13,572 bases of DNA from Pelagophyceae sp. CCMP2097 (Eukaryota; Sar; Pelagophyceae): the NCBI GenBank assembly GCA_026770575.1, contig MU657219.1:238083-251654 (forward strand). Reading direction: 5' to 3'. This document shows positions 8,345-13,572 of the stretch, piece by piece. Each line of letters starts with the position of its first letter. Position 1 is the stretch's first letter. Under the pieces are notes generated by a model. It was not told the DNA's origin and ran no database searches. It worked only from the letters and a program-made list of their open reading frames with translations. Position numbers and translations under genes: made by a program.

Positions 8345-8560
8345 GTAACTTACCCTTACTACAGCACTTTCCGCGTAAAATGAATGGGCGCCGATACTTG
8401 GGATTTTGGTCGATACTTCAGCCGATAGTCGATAGTCAAGTATCGGCGCCCATTCATTTTACGCGGAAAGTGCTGTACACGGTAATTTACCGGGAATAAT
8501 CTGGGAATGTTACCAAGTGCTCAAAGTAACTTACCGTCGGTGCCAAAACGGCAACTTACC
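8345..8560 (+). repeat. Left cluster of GTAACTTACC-like motifs
   Basis: Copies lie at 8345-8354, 8481-8491 (GGTAATTTACC), 8526-8535 and 8551-8560 (GCAACTTACC), all in the same orientation. With the right cluster at 9192-9276 they bracket the BED-like fragment, as subterminal motifs of a transposon would. Confidence 0.6.
8360..8477. repeat. Perfect 41-bp inverted repeat, 36-base loop
   Basis: Bases 8360-8400 are the exact reverse complement of 8437-8477 (the arm begins TACAGCACTTTCCGCG). The loop repeats part of the arm (CGATACTT) in both orientations. As RNA it would form a long perfect hairpin. It lies 168 bases past the stop codon of the barrel gene, so it may be in the transcript or may be an inserted foldback element. 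Confidence 0.95.
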
Positions 8561-9176
8561 ATCGGCCTTCCACGGCGGCCGACTCCGCTGACACAGCCGA
8601 GTTTCGAACGAGTGACTGCAGACAATTGCGAAAATTTACTCGATTAGAATAGGCCTCTCCCGAGTCGGGGTCTTCGAGCGCGGCTGGCGGCAGCGCGCAG
8701 CAAGCCGCGGCGTGCCGGGCGAGCTTCGTCGCGTTGGGGATGGCCTGGAAGTAGATCTTGGGGCACCCTGCGCCCAGCCACTGCAAGCCGAGCGGCCCGC
8801 CGTGCTTCTCGGCCGGGACTTTCTTGAACCATTTCCACACTTCGCCCTTCGGCTTCGTCTCGTTGCCGACGCACTGCGCAGTCGTGGACCGTCCGCCACC
8901 GCGAGGCTGGCGCCGAGGCCGAGGCTGGTAACGAGCCCGAGGCTGGTGCCCCCGAGGCTGTAGCCGACCCGAGACATGCGCGCCGCTTTCATCCCACTTG
9001 CGAGGTCGCGGAAGACTACCACGCCAACCCGCGACACGGCGCGAAACATCGCTCCGGCGACGGCGGTCGTGCCGGATGCACCCCCAGGGCAGCTCCCCAG
9101 GGCGTGCACTGCCAAAATTCAAAATATGACGATCGCTAAGCCTGAATAGATTACTCTCAATCCTTTCGCTGAACAA
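8556..9176 (-). pseudogene. Possible BED/hAT transposase N-terminal fragment
   Basis: This minus-strand stretch of about 206 codons has no ATG, so it is an internal exon or a relic. The second half looks protein-like: GEVWKWFKK, then a spacer, GAGCPKIYF, and PNATKLARHAAACC. BED-type fingers at the N-terminus of hAT transposases have a Trp/Phe pair, C-x2-C, and then T-x-L-x2-H-x3-5-H/C. Here the W/F pair, one Cys, and the Leu-His-Cys part are present, but the second Cys of the C-x2-C pair is missing. The first half is Arg/Pro/Gln-rich with a short tandem repeat (about 8899-8970) and may not be coding. Flanking GTAACTTACC-like clusters fit a decayed transposon. An alternative is a chance open frame in GC-rich DNA. 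Confidence 0.33.
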
Positions 9177-9191
9177 GAAGGGGACTTCGAA

Positions 9192-9276
9192 GTAACTTGC
9201 CGGAATACGACGGGATTATTCCCAATTATCGGCAACTTACCAGGAAGAATTGGTAATTTACTGGGTAGTAACTTAC
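9192..9276 (+). repeat. Right cluster of GTAACTTACC-like motifs
   Basis: Copies lie at 9192-9201 (GTAACTTGCC), 9232-9241 (GCAACTTACC), 9252-9261 (GGTAATTTAC) and 9267-9276 (GTAACTTACT), all in the same orientation as the left cluster at 8345-8560. GGGATTATTCCC at 9211-9222 resembles GGGAATAATC in the left cluster. Confidence 0.6.
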
Positions 9277-9357
9277 TCTGAAAGAATGTTGCCCGTAATA
9301 ATCTATCAATAGCGCTAAAGCCTCGGTGCTTTGATCCTCAACGTCACCTCCGCGGTT

Positions 9358-9660
9358 CTAACCCTAACCCTAACCCTAACCCTAACCCTTCTAACCCTAA
9401 CTCCAACCCTAACCCTCATCATCATCCTCGTTTAAATTAGCCTGTATTAACTCTAACCCACATTTAAAAAGGCGTGTTTTAACCCTATATTTCGATCAAA
9501 TAGGCGGTTTTAACCTTAACCCTAACCCTAACCTCTAACCCTAACCCTTGAACCTAACACTAACACTAACTAACACTTACCCTAACTTTAATTCTAACCC
9601 TTACCCTTATTCTTAACCCTAACACTTAACTTTACTCTTATTCTAACCCTAACTAGGAAT
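9358..9660 (+). repeat. Interstitial telomere-like repeats (CCCTAA)
   Basis: About five clean CCCTAA units run from 9358 to 9388, followed by degenerate units (CTAACTCCAACCC, CCTAACAC, TTAACCC) to about 9660. A second cleaner patch is at 9511-9547. An internal AT-richer stretch, 9430-9516, contains a diverged pair built on AAA(A/T)AGGCGGTTTTAACC. The sequence is of TTAGGG type, present in many eukaryotes, but lies between ordinary sequence on both sides. Confidence 0.9.
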
Positions 9661-9678
9661 CCTAACACTTACTTTATT

Positions 9679-9764
9679 TAGTGGTAGGCTCCTGGCCCCT
9701 GTGCAGGGCCCTATACGACTAGATAGTGGTAGGCTCCTGGCCCCTGTGCAGGGCCCTATACGAC
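9679..9764 (+). repeat. 41-bp direct repeat with hairpin potential
   Basis: Two identical 41-base copies (9679-9719 and 9724-9764) begin TAGTGGTAGGCTCCTGG and are separated by 4 bases. Each contains GGCCCCTGTGCAGGGCC, which folds as a short bulged stem around CCCTG-TG-CAGGG. Confidence 0.95.
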
Positions 9765-9767
9765 AAG

Positions 9768-9910
9768 GCGACTGTCTGCGAGCTTGCGATTGCCTGCGAT
9801 CGCCGCCTGCGAACTGCGACTAGGCGGCCGTGTGCGGGCCTTTGAGCGCCTGCGAACGCCTGCGAACCATGACTAGGTGGCCGTCTGCGAGCCTGCGAAC
9901 GCCTGCGAAC
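9768..9910 (+). repeat. Degenerate tandem repeats rich in GCCTGCGAAC
   Basis: Three related segments each run from (C/T)GACTAGG(C/T)GGCCGT or GGCGACTGTCTGCGAGC to GCCTGCGAAC. GCCTGCGAAC itself occurs in tandem at the end of the second and third. The third segment overlaps the C-terminal half of the small leucine-rich-repeat-like frame on the opposite strand. Confidence 0.75.
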
Positions 9911-9969
9911 AAGTTCAACGTCGTCAGCGCCGCGCAGTCGACGAGCTGCGCGGGCATTTCAATATGCAT
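9820..9969 (-). CDS. Leucine-rich-repeat-like fragment, 49 residues
   Basis: The frame starts ATG CAT ATT GAA ATG after an in-frame TAA and ends at TAG. Residues 5-20 read MPAQLVDCAALTTLNL, which fits the leucine-rich-repeat spacing L-x2-C-x2-L-x2-L-x-L seen in cysteine-containing repeats. The remaining residues (RRLADGHLVMVRRRSQ) come from the tandem GCCTGCGAAC repeats and look accidental. A single repeat cannot be a functional protein, so this is either a relic or exon of a larger gene, or chance. Confidence 0.3.
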   Translation of the reverse strand: MHIEMPAQLVDCAALTTLNLFAGVRRLADGHLVMVRRRSQALKGPHTAA

Positions 9970-10355
9970 TTGTAAGACTTAACTTAAGACACCCGGATAG
10001 AACGTCCCTGAAATTGTACCGGGCCTTAAGTCGGGAACGATAGACATGAGGAAGGTTCGGCAGAAAACATGCGCAGGATTCGAACCAATAATGCTGTTTA
10101 AAATCGGTCAGTGAGGCGGGCGAGTCGGATGACTCTTCGCTCCTGCTTCGGGCCGTCGGTCAGCCCGGTACACTCCGCGTCTGCACCTCTTTTCCCGGGA
10201 TATTCAATCAACAATCCACTCAAACTTGGTGCGGGGGCCTCCGAGTCGGTACACTCCGAGTCTACACACTCTTCGCTAAAGCGGGTTTCGACTTTTCATC
10301 TTTTATATGACCGTCGCGCGGGACCACCGTCCTGCTTTCTTAAATCTAGGATACG
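9970..10355. other. Gap with no recognisable gene
   Basis: I found no gene here. There is a duplicated GAGTCGG...ACACTCCG(A/C)GTCT pattern at about 10119-10175 and 10240-10265. The TTTTATATG at 10305-10313 could be a TATA-like element for a plus-strand start at 10356, but nothing else supports that. Confidence 0.35.
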
Positions 10356-10760
10356 ATGGTCCAGCGCGACGAGGCGACAAAGCGACGGCGAAACGAGGCG
10401 AAGAAGCTCCTTGAACAATACTCGAATACGGGCGGATACTCGAAGGCGGCATTGCTTCCTTCTGCGTACGCGCGAGCGACGGCGAGGAAAACAGGGGAGA
10501 GAGATCCCACCCGAGGAACCGCACTCCTCCCCACGCCCACTGCGTGGCCGCGGGAATTCACCGACCTGGCGGACTGCAACCGGAAACCCCCGGTCCCCAC
10601 CTCCGCTGCGCTACGCTGCGCTGCGGAGTGGACCGGGTGCAATATACCTCTTTCGCATAAGCCTCTTCCTGCGGCGAAGCCGCCAGAGGCACCGCATCCG
10701 CCGAAAGCGGCATTGCTCCCTCCTGTGACGAATATACCTCTTCCGCCAAAGTCGGCTTAG
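10356..10760 (+). CDS. Hypothetical 134-residue frame, weak
   Basis: The frame begins with ATG and a charged, possibly helical start (RDEATKRRRNEAKKLLEQY), then becomes Ala/Pro-rich. Its last third runs into the hairpin-rich tandem array, where peptides such as PPKAALLPP come from the repeat units. The repeat-derived GGCGGATACTCGAAGGCGGC begins already at about 10431. I do not recognise a family, and the frame may be accidental. A TATA-like TTTTATATG lies about 45 bases upstream. Confidence 0.2.
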   Translation: MVQRDEATKRRRNEAKKLLEQYSNTGGYSKAALLPSAYARATARKTGERDPTRGTALLPTPTAWPREFTDLADCNRKPPVPTSAALRCAAEWTGCNIPLSHKPLPAAKPPEAPHPPKAALLPPVTNIPLPPKSA

Positions 10761-11160
10761 CCGCCAAAGGCGGCGTAGCCGCCGGAGGCGGCATAGCCGC
10801 CGAAGCGGCTCAGCCTCTTCCTGCGGCGAATCCGCCGAAGGCGGCATTGCTTCCTCCTGTGACGAATATACCTCTTCCGCCGAAGTCGGCTTAACCGCCG
10901 AAGGCGGCTCAGCCTCTTCTTGCGGCAAATCCGCCGAAGGCGGCATTGCTTCCTCCTGTGACGAATATACCTCTTCCGCCAAAGTCGGCATAGCCGCCGA
11001 AGCGGCTCAGCCTCTTCCTGCGGCGAATCCGCCGAAGGCGGCATTGCTTCCTCCTGTGACGAATATACCTTTGTCTTTGAAGTCGGCTTATCCGCCGAAG
11101 GCGGCGTATCCGCCGAAGGCAGCCTTGCTTCCTTCTATGACGATCGCGCCTGTGGCGGCC
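10640..11160. repeat. Tandem array of about 98-bp units with CCGCCGAAGGCGG hairpins
   Basis: CATTGCT(T/C)CCTCCTGTGACG recurs at 10711, 10845, 10944 and 11042, with a diverged copy (CCTTGCTTCC) at 11123, giving spacings of 134, 99, 98 and 81. Each unit carries one or more CCGCC(G/A)AAGGCGG palindromes (for example 10755, 10832, 10896, 10932, 11031 and 11091). Outlying parts appear from 10431. On the minus strand the 99-base step keeps a frame open with the repeated peptide AEEVYSSQEEAMPPSAD and PQEEAEP, but the 98- and 134-base steps break it. Confidence 0.9.
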
Positions 11161-11717
11161 TGTCTCCTCTGGCGGCGCAGCCTTTGGGTGCCTCACATCC
11201 TCCGTTTGCGGTGATGCCACTTTCGTTTCATTTTTTGACGTCTCAGTATCACGTGAGGTTGCTTATAGTTTCCTCACCCCTCTGCAAGCGCCGATTCCTT
11301 TTGTGCCCATCTCTTCGTGTGTCTCATGCTCCTTAAGGGCATTAATATCTCAGGTATAGCTGTTGTGTGAAAACCTACAAGTCCGTCCGTATCGCGCACG
11401 TGTTTGTTCTTTCGTGTTTACCCCCTCTCATACGCCACATCTTCAACGGGCAAACACACCCGATTATTGTACTCTACGTCCTTGACCTCGGGCGAGAATA
11501 TAGGCTCGAAAGCGCTTGTTTTAGACGCTTCTCAGCTTTTTCGTACTTGTCACCTATGCGAGCTGATGAACGTTTGTGCTGTCGAACGCGCTCGGTGCAT
11601 CGTCCTGTTGCGCCACCCTACGTCTCGACACGCCCCACAGAATCGTTCACTCATGCTTTTGATAGGCGCATGCTAGCACGCCGTACAAACGCCTCCACTG
11701 CGTTTGAGATGCAAAAG
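11161..11717. other. Stretch without a recognisable gene
   Basis: Base composition changes to less GC-rich. Overlapping plus-strand open frames at 11367-11729 (120 codons, starting MKTYKSVRIAHVF) and 11404-11676 have no recognisable motifs, membrane segments or repeats, and neither can be preferred. Confidence 0.3.
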
Positions 11718-12470
11718 AATCGATTCTAGTCAGATTTGATCAATATTCAATTCAAAATCGATTCAAAATCGATTCTACATCGAATCTAATCCGTCTTGTC
11801 CGAATTGCGACTTTGACAGGCCGTGACGCGAGGTGGGTTGTTGTCCTCTAAATACGCACTTTATATACCCAAGGAAAATAAAATGTTCAAGCTGTGGCAG
11901 CTCACAGTGCACCAAATGTTGTGTGAGGTTGATAATAGATGCAGTCAAGTAATTGATCGAGACTCGCCCGCTGAAAAGCGGGTTCGAATCTGGATGAAAG
12001 ATGCACACTAGAGACCCGAATTATATAATTGGGTCGGACGCGACTCATTTATGTTTAATGGTGTTAGGAAGTTCCACCCCCAATTAGAATCGGCTTTCCC
12101 GGAAATCCCCCAATTAGAATCAACCTTTTTCTGAACATATTCTGCTCTATCGGAGCAACGAGGTTCCCTTCTTCTGAACATATTATATTTCCAAGCTCCC
12201 TGATTGGTCAGGAACGATTCTAATTGGGGATTATTCTAATTGGGGGTGGAACTTCCCAGTATGGGTCAGAGTCCGAGTCTACCTTTTTGCCAGAATCTGC
12301 AATTCTTTTCTTTATATGGGTTATGGTCGTCATTTGAATCGATTCTGAATCGATTCTGAATCGATTCAAGATCAAACCGTGAATCGATTCTACATTGAAT
12401 CTAATCCTCGGAGGAGCGATTCAGGTACTCGATTCAGAATCGATGGAGAATAGATAGCGAATCGATTTTT
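11718..12470. mobile_element. Possible element bounded by GAATCGATTC clusters
   Basis: Left cluster 11718-11792 and right cluster 12336-12470 each contain several GAATCGATT(C) palindromes. A 26-base direct repeat, differing at one base and ending GAATCTAATCC, occurs at 11767-11792 and 12382-12407. The interior has no convincing gene and contains the MITE-like element at 12067-12256. This may be one transposon with subterminal motifs, or two unrelated low-complexity clusters. Confidence 0.4.
12067..12256. mobile_element. MITE-like element, 190 bp, 24-bp perfect terminal inverted repeats
   Basis: Bases 12067-12090 (beginning GGAAGTTCCACCCCC) are the exact reverse complement of 12233-12256. A second nested pair, ATCCCCCAATTAGAATC at 12105-12121 and GATTCTAATTGGGGAT at 12216-12231, differs by one base. 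The interior has TTCTGAACATATT twice (near 12132 and 12172) and no coding capacity. No clear target-site duplication flanks it, so the family is unassigned. Confidence 0.85.
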
Positions 12471-12772
12471 TGCGTCTCAGACGTGGCACTGGCATGTGTA
12501 AAAAATCGCCGAAATTAACCTCGGAAACCCCAATTGTCGCTAAAATGACCATAAAAAAGACCATAGGCGCTCACGGCGCCCTTCAGTAGGCGCCCTTCAG
12601 CCCACTTACCTCCTACGGCCCCCCCTGTACCTTTTTCTCAACGCGCTTCGGAAATGATCCAGAGGAATGACCTTATCAACGCCGTTTGGCCGTTTGGAGC
12701 GCCGCGTCGTTTCCAGGAGCACCGCCTCGCCGGTCCGCGTACCCCTGCGGCCGCCCGGAAAGCGTCGACGTC
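12471..12772. other. Region downstream of the zinc-finger gene
   Basis: There is no gene that I can support. GGCGCCCTTCAG is repeated directly at about 12575-12600, next to a GGCGCTCACGGCGCC near-palindrome. The minus-strand frame of the zinc-finger gene could in principle extend here by another exon, since GTGTGAG follows codon 89, but no acceptor and frame pair is convincing. Confidence 0.3.
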
Positions 12773-13268
12773 TCACACGGCCGTTTTTCGCTCTGCCGTT
12801 TTTCGCTCTGCGAGATATTTCAAATTCGTCGAGAAGGAAGCCTTGTCCCCGTGCCCGTGGCGGCACTTTGCACCAAATTGGCAGCGGCCCCCCGAATCGT
12901 GTCGAAGCTCGCACAGAGATCCGTGCATACCTAAAAAGTCGGTCAAAAGCCTGGTGCAGTGCCTCCGAGGAACGGGTTCGGGTTTGCCCTGTTCAACCCG
13001 CGGGTCCGGTTTGCCGGGTTTTATGGCCGAATCGTATACCCGCGGGTTTGGTCGTTGACAAACCCGCCATCTTTTGGGTGCGGCACAAGTTGAGCAACCC
13101 GACCCTCCCCCGAAGACACCGTTGAAGCTCCTGGTGCCTCTGGAGGAACTTACAGCATCCTTGGAGGAAGAAGCAGCAGGAATGCTGCCCAAGCAGCGAT
13201 TCCAAATCCTGGCCGCTGAGCGGCGCAGGACCGCCGTTCGAGAGCGACTGCTTCAGCGACTCCAGCAT
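12773..13268 (-). CDS. CCCH zinc-finger protein, two exons
   Basis: Exon 1 is 13268-13154 and exon 2 is 12930-12773, joined to 273 bases (90 residues plus TGA). The ATG follows an in-frame TAG nine bases upstream. Splicing completes a finger, C31-x7-C39-x5-C45-x3-H49 (QGCCMHGSLCELRH). Cys39 is TGT made from T|GT across the junction. A second motif, C55-x5-C61-x3-H65 (CQFGAKCRHGH), lacks its own first Cys unless C45 serves (C-x9-C). The tail has a tandem AERKT duplication from a 15-base repeat (12780-12809). The N-terminus, MLESLKQSL to LESLLGQ, looks helical. CCCH fingers usually bind RNA; the role here is unknown. At 90 residues it may be incomplete at its C-terminus. Confidence 0.75.
12931..13153 (-). 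other. Intron of the zinc-finger gene, 223 bp, mostly repeat P
   Basis: On the minus strand the donor is GGATGCT|GTAAGT, a full consensus, and the acceptor is GACTTTTTAG|GTATGC, preceded by a branch-point-like TTTTGACC. Removing it restores a CCCH finger. Repeat P copy D fills 12971-13100. Imperfect direct repeats flank P: AAGCCTGGTGCAGTGCCTCC (12948-12967, then GAGGAA) and AAGCTCCTGGTGCCTCTGG (13126-13144, then AGGAA). Confidence 0.75.
12971..13100 (-). repeat. Repeat P, copy D, inside the zinc-finger intron
   Basis: Read on the minus strand it starts GGGTTGCTCAACTTGTGCCG and ends GGGCAAACCCGAACCCGTT, matching copy C (7098-7239) from end to end and copy A (3848-4000) from the CAATTCGT point on. 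It is in the sense direction of its host gene, as A-C are in theirs. Confidence 0.85.
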
Positions 13269-13376
13269 GGCCAGGGCCTAAAGCGCGCCTTTGGCTCGGG
13301 CCGTTTCCCGAAGCTAGGCATTCCCACCTAAACGCACTCACACACCTGTGCCATTGAGAGTGTCGGGTGTAATTGC

Positions 13377-13572
13377 ATGACTTCGCTCAACGTCTGCGCC
13401 GGCGCGGCAATGGCACGCGGCGCCATGGCGGATGCGATGGCCATGTTGGAGGACGTCTTATGACGGTTTTTCGCCTCAGCGGCCACGGGCGACGCGGACC
13501 GCGACGACGACGACGAAGAAGACGACGGCGACCGGCGGCGGCGCCTAGAGAAGAGGTTGGACGAGGCCGGGC
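13377..13572 (+). other. Possible plus-strand gene edge with in-frame TGA
   Basis: ATG at 13377 opens a 28-codon frame (MTSLNVCAGAAMARGAMADA, then MAMLEDVL) ending at TGA 13461-13463. The same frame is open again to the window end with an acidic-then-basic segment, DADRDDDDEEDDGDRRRR, and LEKRLDEAG. That tail is typical of coding low-complexity sequence. The TGA could lie in an intron or the two parts may be unrelated. I do not recognise a family. Confidence 0.3.

Noticed and set aside
8899..8970. Short intron joining the two minus-strand frames near the BED-like fragment
   Set aside because: The only donor and acceptor pair that would join them leaves an intron of about 16 bases, too short to be spliced.
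10060..10105. Minus-strand tRNA-like GGTTCGAATCC
   Set aside because: The loop matches, but the stem pairs poorly and no 5' acceptor half is found upstream.
10640..11160. CRISPR-like array
   Set aside because: The repeats are contiguous, about 98 bases, without unique spacers, and the window is eukaryotic in character.
11860..11880. TATATAAAG on the minus strand as a promoter
   Set aside because: A good TATA match, but no plausible minus-strand gene follows it to the left.
11940..12000. tRNA-like GCGGGTTCGAATCTGG
   Set aside because: The T-loop sequence is present, but the flanking bases do not pair as a T-stem, and no acceptor stem or A box fits.

Overview
The window reads as nuclear DNA of a GC-rich eukaryote, most likely a microalga or another protist. 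Three things point there: spliceosomal introns that close two genes in frame (donors GTGCGT, GTGCGA and GTAAGT), degenerate CCCTAA (TTAGGG-type) telomere repeats, and very repeat-rich, low-gene-density sequence. I cannot name the species. There is no bacterial operon structure, rRNA, tRNA or CRISPR array that I can support.

Two genes can be built with confidence. On the plus strand a three-exon gene (2216-8192, 317 residues when joined) encodes a secreted protein: signal peptide, allene-oxide-cyclase/dirigent-type beta-barrel, acidic Asn/Glu linker, Ala/Thr/Ser/Glu-rich stalk, and a tail of 13 Val-Pro-Gly triplets. Its first intron is about 5 kb and its second only 46 bases. On the minus strand near the right edge a two-exon gene (13268-12773, 90 residues) encodes a CCCH zinc-finger protein. 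One of its zinc-binding cysteine codons is formed only by removing a 223-base intron.

The most interesting pattern links the two genes. A dispersed repeat of about 130-150 bases (called P here) fills most of the zinc-finger intron and occurs three more times, one copy truncated, inside the giant intron of the barrel gene. P is therefore found only in introns in this window, and two copies lie within about 75 bases of a 3' splice site. This is what an introner-like, intron-forming mobile element would look like. The giant intron otherwise consists of four minisatellite blocks whose unit drifts from left to right (12, 13, 13, 12 bases). These arrays are open in nearly all six frames and create many long spurious ORFs.

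Layout: 1-2215 is non-coding sequence with dispersed duplicated motifs and a 0.96-kb element with inverted arms. 2216-8192 is the barrel gene. 8345-9276 holds a perfect 41-bp-stem hairpin, clusters of a GTAACTTACC-like motif, and a minus-strand open stretch with a weak BED/hAT-like zinc-finger signature. 9358-9660 is interstitial telomere-like sequence. 9679-9970 holds tandem repeats and a small leucine-rich-repeat-like fragment. 10430-11160 is an approximately 98-bp tandem array rich in CCGCCGAAGGCGG hairpins. 11718-12470 holds GAATCGATTC clusters around a 190-bp MITE-like element. 12773-13268 is the zinc-finger gene, and 13377-13572 is a possible gene edge.
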